Shown: piece after piece, positions 8,613 through 17,056 of the stretch
How the letters are laid out: each line of letters starts with the position of its first letter
How positions within the stretch are numbered: position 1 is the first letter of the stretch
Assembly (NCBI GenBank): GCA_964648365.1
Contig: CAZYLK010000005.1
Coordinates: forward strand, 1 to 64,000
Direction of reading: 5' to 3'
Length of the DNA stretch: 64,000 bases
DNA from: SURF-32 sp964648365
GTDB taxonomy: Bacteria > Planctomycetota > Phycisphaerae > UBA1845
Translations under genes and position numbers: made by a program
Notes under the pieces: model-generated
Told to the model about the DNA's origin: nothing
The model's input: only the letters and a program-made list of their open reading frames with translations
Database searches by the model: none

Positions 8613-9754
8613 CGGCGGATGTCAGCCGACGCCATCACCGGCGCCATGTCGGTCGGCGTGGTTCGATCGGTGGCGGCGCGGACCCGGAGAAACCGCTCGT
8701 AGCTCCTGCGGAACGCATCCACCACGGCCGGGTCGAAGTGCCGGCCCTCCTGCTCCAGGATCATCAGTCGGGCGACTTCGGGCGTGTAGGCCGCCTTGTA
8801 GACGCGGGCCGACGTCAGGGCGTCGTACACATCCGCGACCGCGACAATGCGCGCAGCGAGCGGAATATCGGTGCCGGCCAGGCCTGCCGGATACCCGGTG
8901 CCGTCCCAGCGCTCATGGTGGCAGCGGGCGATGTCGGCGGCCATCTCGAGAAACCCGCCCGCCCGGTCGCGATGATCCACGGCGCTTTGCAGCGCCTCTG
9001 CGCCGATGACCGTGTGCCGTTGCATGAGGTCGAACTCGCTGACGCTCAGACGGTCCGGCTTGAGGAGGATCACGTCCGGGATGCCCACCTTGCCGATGTC
9101 GTGCAGCGGGCTGGACTGGTAGAGGTTGTCGAGGAAATCGCGATCGACCACGTCGGTGTAGGGGCCTTCGCCGGAGAGGTCTTCGCCGAGAATCTGGGAA
9201 TAGGCCCGCATCCGTTCGAGATGTTCGCCCGTCTCCGGATCGCGCGATTCCGCCAGCTTGGCCAGAGCGAACACGGCGACGTTACGTGTCGCGACGATCT
9301 CGGCCGTACGCAACTGCACCTGGCGTTCGAGTTCGTCGCTGTGGATCTCCGTGCGCGCCTGGCTGAAGGCCAGGTCGGTGAGCTTCTTGCGCTGGCGGAA
9401 CTGGGTCTGGAGCTTCGACAGCAGTTCCGGCCCGTGGACGGGTTTGCAGAGAAAGTCGTCGGCCCCCGCCTCGAACGCCCGCCCGCGCCATGCCGCATCG
9501 GTCTGGGCCGTCAGGATGACGACGTGAAGCTGGTCGGCGAAGGGCCGCGCCTTGATCCGGCGGCACAGCTCCAGCCCGTCCAGATCCGGCAGGCTGATGT
9601 CGATCAGCAGTACGTCCGGCGCGGAGTCGTTCAGCGCCTCCAGCGCCCCGGCAGCCGTGGCCGCGACGTGGATGGGGAACGTACCGCCCAGCAGGTTTTT
9701 CAGCACGACAGCGGTATCCCCGTCGTGCTCGACGATCAGCACCTGCCCATTCAT
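8609..9754 (-). CDS. Response regulator with HD-GYP domain
   Basis: Protein of 381 residues with two domains. Residues 1-120 are a receiver domain with phospho-acceptor Asp52 (VLLIDISLPD) and Lys104 (CKP). A coiled linker follows, then an HD-GYP domain at about 160-350 with His218-Asp219 in LHDIGKVGIP and the signature HHERWDGTGYP (279-289). HD-GYP domains hydrolyse cyclic di-GMP, so this is a predicted RpfG-type enzyme switched by phosphorylation. No histidine kinase gene is adjacent; a small Hpt gene lies far away at 50386. The ATG at 9754 has only a weak upstream ribosome site. Confidence 0.88.
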   Translation of the reverse strand: MNGQVLIVEHDGDTAVVLKNLLGGTFPIHVAATAAGALEALNDSAPDVLLIDISLPDLDGLELCRRIKARPFADQLHVVILTAQTDAAWRGRAFEAGADDFLCKPVHGPELLSKLQTQFRQRKKLTDLAFSQARTEIHSDELERQVQLRTAEIVATRNVAVFALAKLAESRDPETGEHLERMRAYSQILGEDLSGEGPYTDVVDRDFLDNLYQSSPLHDIGKVGIPDVILLKPDRLSVSEFDLMQRHTVIGAEALQSAVDHRDRAGGFLEMAADIARCHHERWDGTGYPAGLAGTDIPLAARIVAVADVYDALTSARVYKAAYTPEVARLMILEQEGRHFDPAVVDAFRRSYERFLRVRAATDRTTPTDMAPVMASADIRR

Positions 9755-10256
9755 ATCGGACCCACCAGTTTTCTCCGCCCGCGCCGCGGCGCCATTCTGC
9801 GCCCCGCCACGACACGATCTTGTGCTCCCAATGGGTTACGTCGGATGGACGCAGCGACGGGTTGACCGGACGGGCGGCGAGGCGGGCGTCGGGGTCAGAC
9901 GGGGGCGTTATGGGTCACCGCGTGCGGGAGCGCGCGGGTTCCGATTCTCACCGCGCCGCTGATGGGGCCGGTTTCCATCCGGGAAGGCCGGCCGTCACCG
10001 GGGTTGCCCGCGTATCTCGGAACGGCGGCGACCACGGCGCCACGTCCGCATCCGGATCGCCCGGCCAGCCGAGCCCGAATGTTGGCCATGGGATGGGGAA
10101 GAATACGCCTGGGTGCGTGTCGCAAGCGGCCGGACACGCGCGGCCGCCGCCGGGTCGTTGAATTCGCGGAGCCGATGTGCGTATAATCGCCCGAGCGTCA
10201 CCCTGGGGGGACTTGGGTCGTCAGCCAAATTGTGTCCTATAGCCAAGGAGAACGGC
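9755..10256. other. Gene-less divergent spacer
   Basis: 500 bases between the divergent HD-GYP gene and the secreted-protein gene at 10257. Short reading frames on both strands look like GC-rich noise. The only clear signal is a sigma70-like promoter at 10158-10187. Confidence 0.5.
10158..10187 (+). promoter_or_regulatory. Sigma70-like promoter
   Basis: TTGAAT (10158-10163) and TATAAT (10182-10187) are separated by 18 bases, followed about 70 bases later by the ribosome site and ATG of the secreted protein at 10257. Confidence 0.55.
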
Positions 10257-11255
10257 ATGGTCCGTTGGGTATGTCGTGCGTCAGTCTTTTCCGTTGTCGC
10301 GCTGGCTCTTGTTGACACGGCCAGTGCGCAGAAGCCGCAGGCCGTCGGGAACGCCACCGTGCGCGTCACCTACGACACGGACAGCGGCGAGCGGACGTGG
10401 AAGGGCAGTTTCAACTTTGCCGGGCGCGGGCCGATGGACGCCCTGCCGCTGGAGGGCACGGATGGCAAGGTCGGGTACATGAACTCGATCAACATCTTCG
10501 GTCGCCGCCCGCTGGTGCCGCAGGGCCTGCGCGATGACGAGTCGGTGATCGCCAACGCCTTCTTCAAGGAGACGGCCAACAACCGCCGCCTTCAGCACTA
10601 CTTCGAGGACATTCAGTCGGAGGAGACGATGATCACGGTGGAGGTGTCGGAGATGACGTTCGACACTAACGTCGAACTCCAGACCGATACGCTCATGCTC
10701 CACATACTCTGGGACATCGACCAGATGGACCAGCTTCCGCATCCGTATCATCACGCGCACAACCAGCACACGGCGGAAGATCCCTTCCGTGACTATGCCC
10801 ACTTCTTCCCGAACATCTTCTCGGACAATCCACGCAACTACACGCTGGCCGGGTTGACGGAGATGGGCAGCGTCGAGGTCGAAGGCAACGGGACGAACGT
10901 GCTGACGCTGCGGGTCTCGTTCCCGTACCACATCTACAAGAACCTGGAGGAAGAGCACGGTCAGGTCGTGCCGGAGCCGCTGCCGGCGCCGTTCGGTTTC
11001 CTGGAGCCGTGGCATTTCCATCTCGAATACGCGGTGAAGAACGTCTCGCTCGAGCGGTGTACCTATACGCTGCGCAAGTCGCGCGGTCGCCGGGGCTGTG
11101 ACACGTGCCCCGAGGTCGGGGAGACTTACGTCAGCGACACCGTCTGCGAGTCCGCCGGCGACTGCGACCGCCGCGTCAAGACACAGATCGACTGCCCGGA
11201 CGGTGACGGATTCTGCAAGCTCCGCGCGAAGGGCGCGGCCTGTGCGGCGCCCTAG
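10257..11255 (+). CDS. Secreted protein of unknown function
   Basis: Protein of 332 residues with a signal peptide (residues 1-24, ending TASAQ) and no later membrane segment. The body is acidic with many histidines in one stretch (HPYHHAHNQH, about residue 161-170) and a Cys-rich C terminus (at least nine cysteines in the last ~75 residues), which suggests a disulfide-bonded or metal-binding exported domain. I do not recognise a family. The ATG at 10257 has AAGGAG seven bases upstream, a promoter about 70 bases further and a good terminator after the stop, so it is probably a single-gene transcript. Confidence 0.65.
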   Translation: MVRWVCRASVFSVVALALVDTASAQKPQAVGNATVRVTYDTDSGERTWKGSFNFAGRGPMDALPLEGTDGKVGYMNSINIFGRRPLVPQGLRDDESVIANAFFKETANNRRLQHYFEDIQSEETMITVEVSEMTFDTNVELQTDTLMLHILWDIDQMDQLPHPYHHAHNQHTAEDPFRDYAHFFPNIFSDNPRNYTLAGLTEMGSVEVEGNGTNVLTLRVSFPYHIYKNLEEEHGQVVPEPLPAPFGFLEPWHFHLEYAVKNVSLERCTYTLRKSRGRRGCDTCPEVGETYVSDTVCESAGDCDRRVKTQIDCPDGDGFCKLRAKGAACAAP

Positions 11256-11695
11256 GCGGCGCTGATCGCCAGCGGTTCCACTCGGAGCCGTCATTCGAGA
11301 CCAAGAAACGGGCGGCGCCCTCCGGGGCGCCGCCTTTTGAATTGCGCAGCCGCGGTCGGCGACGGCACAATGATGCAGCGTGATCGTCCGATGCTGGAGC
11401 GGTCCGGGTCCGGATGCGTCGCGCCGTCGGCGTCGGCAGGGCGGCACCCAGCGGTTCGGGCGGGCCGCCCGGCGAAACAGACGCCCCGCTTCTTGAGGTC
11501 GGCGCGGCAAAGACGATAATGGAGCGCAGCGAGCGAGGCATCGGACCGTGTGTCCAAGGATGCCGTGCTCGATATGGACGGCGGCGGAGGTCGCGCGACG
11601 ACGGCACGGCCGCGACTCGCTGTCAGCGTCCGCCGACCGCGCGAATTCGTTCGACGCCCGATCCTGCGGCGCGTTGCAAGTCAAGGAGTCCTGCC
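11256..11695. other. Gene-less spacer
   Basis: Contains the terminator of the upstream gene (11311-11338). The remaining ~350 bases before the zinc-ribbon gene hold no reading frame with coding character and no repeat that I can identify. Confidence 0.5.
11311..11338 (+). terminator. Rho-independent terminator
   Basis: A perfect 10-base GC stem, GGCGGCGCCC/GGGCGCCGCC, with a 4-base loop is followed by TTTT. It lies 56 bases after the stop codon of the secreted protein gene. Confidence 0.8.
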
Positions 11696-12217
11696 ATGAG
11701 TCAGTCCGGCCACAGCCTCTGCCAGTCCTGCGGCGCGACCGTCTACCCCGAGCATCTCGACAGCGGGATCGCCCGGTACGAAGGCGGCAAGCTGATGTGC
11801 TCGCATTGTGTTGAGGAGTTCGAGCGCTCGCATGACCGTTCGTCGGCCAAGGGTGGGTCGTCGTATGGCTACAAGCCGATTGCAATGGACGACGACGAGC
11901 CAGCCGCCAGCCGCAAGTCGGAGCATCGCGACTCGTCCGGCTCGACCTTTGCCTACACCACCGGCAGTCTGGGCGCCGCGGCCGGCTGGAATGAATCGAA
12001 ATACTCGCGTCCCCTCAATCCCACCGGCGCCGGTGCGACGCGATGCCGAACGTTTCACTGCAAACTCAACGACGCGGCGGCCGAGTTCATGAACAACGCG
12101 ATCAACGAGTGGGCCGACGCCAACCCGGACATCACCATCAAGTTCGCCACGTCGTCCATCGGCGTGTTCGAGGGCAAGTCGGCGGCGCAGAACCTGATCG
12201 TCACGGTCTTCTATTGA
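11696..12217 (+). CDS. Zinc-ribbon protein
   Basis: Protein of 173 residues. The N terminus carries two CxxC knuckles (CQSC at 9-12 and CSHC near 35-38), a zinc ribbon. The middle is low-complexity Ser/Asp-rich, and the C-terminal ~70 residues form a separate alpha/beta domain beginning GATRCRTFHCKLND. The ATG at 11696 has AAGGAG about nine bases upstream. The C-terminal domain occurs in other Planctomycetes proteins of unknown role. It is followed after 10 bases by a truncated cREC reading frame. Confidence 0.6.
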   Translation: MSQSGHSLCQSCGATVYPEHLDSGIARYEGGKLMCSHCVEEFERSHDRSSAKGGSSYGYKPIAMDDDEPAASRKSEHRDSSGSTFAYTTGSLGAAAGWNESKYSRPLNPTGAGATRCRTFHCKLNDAAAEFMNNAINEWADANPDITIKFATSSIGVFEGKSAAQNLIVTVFY

Positions 12218-12227
12218 AACGCGTCGG

Positions 12228-12308
12228 ATGAAGGTCTATCTGGATGACGAGCGCACGCCGCCGGACGGTTGGGTACTCATTCGCTGGCCGGCAGACCTGA
12301 CGCCGTAA
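12228..12308 (+). pseudogene. Truncated cREC receiver-like fragment
   Basis: A 26-codon reading frame beginning MKVYLDDERTPPDGWVLIRW matches the N terminus of small receiver-like proteins (the cREC, cyclic-phosphate-processing receiver family), which are normally about 90-120 residues. Here the frame stops at a TAA right after WPADLTP, and nothing in the next bases restores the rest of the domain. It looks like the remnant of a deleted gene. Confidence 0.5.
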
Positions 12309-12347
12309 GGTGCGTCATCAACAGTTTTTCGAGATTCGACATTTCCC

Positions 12348-12821
12348 TCAGCCGTCCAAGTGCCCGCCCAACGAGCGTGTGAAGACCGCCAGGTTGCGCA
12401 CCAGCGACCTGCCCTCAGCCGCCGAGCTGAACGACGCCGGCGCCGACCATTCGCGCACCCACCCGGGGTGAATGCCGCTCGTGTCCAGCGCGACCTGTCC
12501 CGACGGAGCTTGAACCGGGGTTTGAGTGGGCGCCGGCGCCGGGCGCACCGCGTAGCCGATACCGATGCCGAGCGCCAGCACCGCCGCGTGCGCCAGCAGG
12601 CGCGGACGCCACCGGATCGTCGCCGTGCGGCGGATCACCGGCCGCGCTCCGACCGGCGGCTCCAGCGAACGCAGGGATGACACCGTGGCCGAAAGCGACA
12701 GCACCTCCGCCCGGCAGGCCGCGCAATCAGCCACGTGCTCGTCAACGGCCGCCCGATCGTCGTCGGTCAGTTCATCGCCCAGGTAATCCGCCAGAACGTC
12801 GTTGATCTTGTCGCAATTCAT
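12348..12821 (-). CDS. Anti-sigma factor with zinc-finger (zf-HC2)
   Basis: Membrane protein of 157 residues. The N terminus has the anti-sigma zinc-finger pattern His29-x3-Cys33-x2-Cys36 (HVADCAAC), and one membrane helix lies at about 74-93, with a short exported part after it. It would bind the ECF sigma factor encoded upstream (13178-13690) and release it on an envelope signal. The ATG at 12821 follows GTGAGGT. The sequence just upstream is interrupted by a scaffold gap whose two flanks are identical, so the separation of the two genes in this window is probably overstated. Confidence 0.8.
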   Translation of the reverse strand: MNCDKINDVLADYLGDELTDDDRAAVDEHVADCAACRAEVLSLSATVSSLRSLEPPVGARPVIRRTATIRWRPRLLAHAAVLALGIGIGYAVRPAPAPTQTPVQAPSGQVALDTSGIHPGWVREWSAPASFSSAAEGRSLVRNLAVFTRSLGGHLDG

Positions 12822-13001
12822 TGTGAACCTCACCAGTCGCGCAATCNNNNNNNNNNNNNNNNNNNNNNNNNNNNNNNNNNNNNNNNNNNNNNNNNNNNNN
12901 NNNNNNNNNNNNNNNNNNNNNNNNNNNNNNNNNNNNNNNNNNNNNNCAGAACGTCGTTGATCTTGTCGCAATTCATTGTGAACCTCACCAGTCGCGCAAT
13001 C
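12792..13001. other. Scaffold gap flanked by identical 55-base ends
   Basis: One hundred N (12847-12946) are flanked on both sides by the same 55 bases (12792-12846 and 12947-13001), which include the anti-sigma start codon. This is what an assembler leaves when two contigs overlap but were not merged. Confidence 0.9.
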
Positions 13002-13094
13002 CCTTTGTCCCGGTCACGATCGCGGTTCCTCGCGAAACGTACGCACACGATGGCAAGACGATCCGCCGTCCGCGTCTAACAGCCCGTTGAAAAT

Positions 13095-13146
13095 TGTGTG
13101 GCACGGCCTTCCAGGCCGTGATTCCACCGGCCGGAAGCCGGTGCCC
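13095..13146. repeat. Palindromic repeats (two hairpins)
   Basis: Between the sigma and anti-sigma genes: GTGGCACGGCCTTCCAGGCC and its closing GTG form one palindrome; CACCGGCcggaaGCCGGTG forms a second. Both belong to the GTGGCAC-headed palindrome family seen elsewhere in the window. Confidence 0.75.
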
Positions 13147-13177
13147 CATGCGGGTTGAGTCATGCTTCAACAAACTG

Positions 13178-13690
13178 CTACCCCACCCTCTCTGCATGGA
13201 GCAGTTCGCGCAGAACGGACACGCCGCGGAGGTAATGCGTTTTCACGGTCGGCACAGACAGGTTTAACTGCGCCGCGATCGCCGCAAACGTCAGGCCGTC
13301 GAACACCTTTGCCGCGATGACCTCCCGCTGCCGTTCGCTGATCCGGCCCAGCGCCGCTGCCACGCGTGTGCGCCGTTCGACCGCCTCCACCTGGTGCGAT
13401 GCGTCCAAATCGAGCGCATCAATGCCGATGCCCCCGCTCGATGCTGCAGCCTGCGCTCCACCGGCATCGCGCGCCCGTTCTCGCAGGACGTCGAGCGCCC
13501 GGTTCATCGTGACCCGTCGCAGCCAGGCCGCCGGCTGGACGAGCGCGGCCCCTTCGTCGCCTCGCCTTTGCCAACGCAGATACACGTCCTGCGTGACGTC
13601 GAGCGCGTCATGGTCGCGCTGCACGATGCGATAGGCCCAGGCATAGACCTGGGCGCGATGATCGTCGAACACAGGGTCCACACGGCTCAT
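13178..13690 (-). CDS. ECF RNA polymerase sigma factor
   Basis: Protein of 170 residues with the two regions of an extracytoplasmic-function sigma factor: region 2 at about 8-75 (WAYRIVQRDHDALDVTQDVY) and region 4 at about 110-165, with the helix-turn-helix LTFAAIAAQLNLSVPTVKTH. The anti-sigma gene follows on the same strand, the usual arrangement for a sigma/anti-sigma pair. The ATG at 13690 is the natural start. Confidence 0.9.
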   Translation of the reverse strand: MSRVDPVFDDHRAQVYAWAYRIVQRDHDALDVTQDVYLRWQRRGDEGAALVQPAAWLRRVTMNRALDVLRERARDAGGAQAAASSGGIGIDALDLDASHQVEAVERRTRVAAALGRISERQREVIAAKVFDGLTFAAIAAQLNLSVPTVKTHYLRGVSVLRELLHAERVG

Positions 13691-13728
13691 ACGGCACGCA
13701 AGGTCAGTTTCGCTCGAAAAGCGGGCGG

Positions 13729-14754
13729 CTACTTCGCCGCAACGCGCGACGTGACCATCAGCACGCAGTCGCGGTCCCGGATCGCGTCCGCCTCAAACTC
13801 CCACACGACTTCGCCGCCGTCCAGCTTGTCGCCATTGTGCCCGATGATCACGCCCGGCAGGCTGACACGCACTTCCCACGATTCATCGCCCAGGTCTTCC
13901 GTAACGGCGTAGCGGCGCATCTGCCGGTCATGCACGGCCGCGAAGCGCTCGACCAGCGTCGCCGGGATTCCCTGCTTGTTCAGCGCCGAGCGGACGGCGG
14001 CTTTGGCCTCGGCGACGATCCGCTCCGCCTCGGCGCCGATCCGGTCGCCCTTGTCCGGCGCGGTCATCAGGTCCACCGCCCAGTCCACCGAAATCGAGTC
14101 GTACACGCCGCGCACGGCCGCCTCCGCCGCGAGCCGTGCGTCCTGAGGAATCGCGTCGGCCAGCTCATCGCCGGCGCCGCGGGCGAACTCCAGCGCTTTC
14201 TCTTTCTCCAGTTCGATGAACGCCACGATCAGGCTGCGCTGCTGCTCGGGCGAGAGGGTATCCGGATCCTGCTCGATCAGGTCTTTCAATTCGCCCTGAA
14301 AGATGCGCTCCTTGTGATACTCGATCGTCGCTGCGGCCCGACCGGCGTACACCCGCCTGAAATGGTAGTAGGTGCCGTCCGCGCGCTTCTCGACCGTCAG
14401 AGAAGTCGGGAATCGCAGACAGACGTCGGCGTTCTCGGAACCGGGCGGAGCGTACGAATCCGGAATGGCCGCGCCAGGCGCCACGCTCCGCTGCCCTGTT
14501 CGCGTAACCTCGACGGTCCCGTCGTCGCGGGTGTTGCGCTCCTCGGATACGCTCCATCCCGGCGCGTGAGCCGTCAGAAGCGGATCGCGCCCGTTGAAGT
14601 CGTCCGCATCGCCCATGAGCGTCACCGCCAGATCGACCCGGCCGTCCGGCTGCACGCTGAACCGCTCCGTCCGCTTCAGACAGCCCGCCAGGCCCGCCGC
14701 CAGGGATACCAAACAAAAAGCTACCACCATCCGCCGTTTACGCCACGTATTCAT
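13729..14754 (-). CDS. Lipoprotein of unknown function
   Basis: Protein of 341 residues beginning at the ATG at 14754, which has GGAGG nine bases upstream. A signal peptide ends in the lipobox LAGC at about residue 25, so it should be lipid-anchored. The mature part has a beta-rich N-terminal section (FSVQPDGRVDLAVTLMGD) and a helical middle with many Glu/Lys/Ala. It lies upstream of the ECF sigma gene on the same strand; being co-regulated with it is possible but not shown. No family recognised. Confidence 0.65.
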   Translation of the reverse strand: MNTWRKRRMVVAFCLVSLAAGLAGCLKRTERFSVQPDGRVDLAVTLMGDADDFNGRDPLLTAHAPGWSVSEERNTRDDGTVEVTRTGQRSVAPGAAIPDSYAPPGSENADVCLRFPTSLTVEKRADGTYYHFRRVYAGRAAATIEYHKERIFQGELKDLIEQDPDTLSPEQQRSLIVAFIELEKEKALEFARGAGDELADAIPQDARLAAEAAVRGVYDSISVDWAVDLMTAPDKGDRIGAEAERIVAEAKAAVRSALNKQGIPATLVERFAAVHDRQMRRYAVTEDLGDESWEVRVSLPGVIIGHNGDKLDGGEVVWEFEADAIRDRDCVLMVTSRVAAK

Positions 14755-14942
14755 ACCGTCAGCCTCCAAGTCGCGTTCTCACGACCGCGCCGGTCGTCTG
14801 CATACTTGACGGGCGCAGCCGCAATTTGGATGACATGCCGTGCGGGGAACCCATGCGGAAACCCCACAATGGCAAACGCCCGCGGACCGTCTATGATCCG
14901 CGCTGTTGGCCCAGGCCGTCTGATTGCGGCCGGGAGGGCATC

Positions 14943-15386
14943 ATGCACGGCGCTATGGAACATCCTTGTCTCGACCCGGCCCGCGGCCGTCTGCGCGAGT
15001 GGCGGCCCGGCGCCTGGCAGGTTTCATGGCTGGCGGCGGGCTGCGTGTTGCTGGTTACCGCAAGTGAGACTTTCGGAACGGACGCGGCGGTCCGGCCGCC
15101 GGAACCGGGCGGCGGACCGGCTGCGGTGATGATCGACGCGGCCACCTGCGGCACAGGCGCGGCCGCCGCCGAGCGCGAGCCGCACTCGGTCGTACACGGG
15201 TCCGGCGACGCTAAGAGCGGGACCAGCCGTTCCGGAGCCTGGTCCTGCCATCAATGGAGCGCCGACGAGGGCGTCCACGGCGCGTCGAGAAGCCTGGCAA
15301 CGCTGCGCAACGTGCGCGACGTACGACCGGCCGAGGCGGCGCTCGTCCCCGCCGACGGCGCCCGGGAACGCCCCCTGCCCGACTGA
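14943..15386 (+). CDS. Possible small exported protein
   Basis: A reading frame of 147 codons whose ATG at 14943 has GGGAGGG five bases upstream. One hydrophobic segment (WLAAGCVLLVTASETF, about residues 30-45) could be an uncleaved signal anchor. The rest is low in hydrophobics and rich in Ala/Gly/Arg, typical also of GC-rich noise. No family is recognised, so the gene is tentative. Confidence 0.35.
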   Translation: MHGAMEHPCLDPARGRLREWRPGAWQVSWLAAGCVLLVTASETFGTDAAVRPPEPGGGPAAVMIDAATCGTGAAAAEREPHSVVHGSGDAKSGTSRSGAWSCHQWSADEGVHGASRSLATLRNVRDVRPAEAALVPADGARERPLPD

Positions 15387-15513
15387 CGCCTGCGCCGCCG
15401 CGGCGGGGCCGTGGTCGCCTGGTGAATCTTCGATACAGTCATTCGTTGAGTTCTTTTCTGTTGTTCCGGCGCCGCTCCGTTGACGTGGGCGCGGCGCATC
15501 ATGTCGGGAGTGA

Positions 15514-16833
15514 ATGTCGGTGGTTATCTGGCTCTGGATCGGCTTTCTGGCGGTCATCTTCGTGCTGCTTGCGCTCGACCTGGGCGTGTTCAACCGTCGG
15601 GCGCACGCGATTTCGATCAACGAAGCCGGCGTCTGGACGGCGATCTGGGTCGTCATGGCGCTGGTGTTCAACGTCTGCATCTACACGCTGTACGAACATC
15701 ACGTCTTCGGCATCGGCAAGGTCATCGGCCACCCGGTCGGCGGCAGCGAGGCCGCGCTCGACTTTCTCACCGGATATCTGATCGAAAAATCGCTCAGCCT
15801 GGACAACATCTTCGTCATTGCACTGATCTTCACGTACTTTCACATTCCGGTGGCCTATCAGCATCGCGTGCTGTTCTGGGGCATCGTCGGCGCGGTGGTG
15901 TTCCGCGGGATCATGATCCTGCTCGGCTCGGCGTTGATCAGCCGGTTCGAGTGGATCACGTACGTTTTCGGCGGCATCCTGATCGTCACGGCCATCAAGC
16001 TGCTGGTGACGCAGCACGAGTCCGTCCAGCCGGACCGCAACATATTCGTCCGCCTGGCGCGGCGGATGTACCCCGTTTCGCCGCACATGGACGGCCCGCG
16101 TTTCTTCACCCAGCTCAACGGCGCCCGGGCCGTCACGCCGGTCTTTATTGCGATGCTCGTGGTAGAAAGCTCGGACATCATGTTCGCCGTCGACTCGATC
16201 CCCGCGATCTTCGCCATCACGCACGACCCGTTCATCGTCTTCACGTCGAACATCTTCGCCATTCTCGGCCTGCGCTCGCTCTATTTCGTCCTGGCCGGCG
16301 TGCTCGACCGCTTTCGTTACATGAAGTACAGCCTGGTCGTGCTGCTGGCGTTTATCGGCGTGAAGATGCTGATCGCCGAGTTCTACCACATCCCCACGCT
16401 CATCTCGCTCGGCGCGATCTGCTTGATCCTCGCTGCCGGCGTGGTCGCGTCGCTGCTGCGCCGCCCGGATGCGTCAGATTCGGCCCAGCCGGCCGCGCAG
16501 CACGCCGGCGCCGGACACGAACCCGCGGCCGCACCGCGCGCAAGCGCACCACGTGCAAGTGCGCTGCACGCAGAGGCGCCGCCCGCTACCGCAGGACATG
16601 CCGCTTCAACACCCGGCGGTGCGCCGGCGCGCGGCGAGTTGCGGCGCATCTTTTTCGTTCTGCTGGCCGCCACGCTGCTGCTCGTGCTGCTGGCGTCGAT
16701 CCTGCTGCCTGCTCCGGACACGATCCTGCTGCCGTGCGGTGTTGCGCTGCTGGCGGCCGAGTGGTGGTGGCTGCGGACGACCGTGAAGCCGGCCGCAGCG
16801 ATGAACCGGCATCAGCCGTGGGTCGGCGCATGA
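15514..16833 (+). CDS. TerC/Alx-family membrane protein with C-terminal extension
   Basis: Integral membrane protein of 439 residues. Residues 1-325 are a TerC/Alx domain with seven or more membrane helices and conserved acidic motifs: GYLIEKSLSLDNIFV (about 89-103) and VVESSDIMFAVDSIPAI (about 214-230). Alx-type members export manganese and TerC is tied to tellurite resistance. The C-terminal part is unusual: an Ala/Pro/His-rich linker (about 325-375) followed by two extra membrane helices. No yybP-ykoY-type riboswitch is recognisable upstream. The start ATG follows CGGGAGTGA. Confidence 0.85.
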   Translation: MSVVIWLWIGFLAVIFVLLALDLGVFNRRAHAISINEAGVWTAIWVVMALVFNVCIYTLYEHHVFGIGKVIGHPVGGSEAALDFLTGYLIEKSLSLDNIFVIALIFTYFHIPVAYQHRVLFWGIVGAVVFRGIMILLGSALISRFEWITYVFGGILIVTAIKLLVTQHESVQPDRNIFVRLARRMYPVSPHMDGPRFFTQLNGARAVTPVFIAMLVVESSDIMFAVDSIPAIFAITHDPFIVFTSNIFAILGLRSLYFVLAGVLDRFRYMKYSLVVLLAFIGVKMLIAEFYHIPTLISLGAICLILAAGVVASLLRRPDASDSAQPAAQHAGAGHEPAAAPRASAPRASALHAEAPPATAGHAASTPGGAPARGELRRIFFVLLAATLLLVLLASILLPAPDTILLPCGVALLAAEWWWLRTTVKPAAAMNRHQPWVGA

Positions 16834-17056
16834 CAGAAGTTGCGGGGTTCGCACGCCCGGGACGCCAATCCGGAAATGATGTATGTCCGGACCGGCCGGA
16901 TCCTGAGATCGCCAGGCTCCAGCATGGCCGAATGGGGCACGACGGCCTGTCGCGTCATGGCGTCGGCGTTGTTTGGCAGGCTACGTCGAACGACTATGAT
17001 GGACGCCCACGGCGGCCCGGAAGCGCCGCCGCCCGGTTCACGGAGCACCACCGCCC

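Noticed and set aside
12847..12946. Direct repeat of 55 bases as an insertion-sequence footprint
   Set aside because: The repeats flank a run of exactly 100 N, which is a scaffolding convention; an overlap artefact is simpler.
15400..15513. Manganese (yybP-ykoY) riboswitch before the TerC-family gene
   Set aside because: The conserved internal loop sequences cannot be found; only generic GC-rich pairing is seen.
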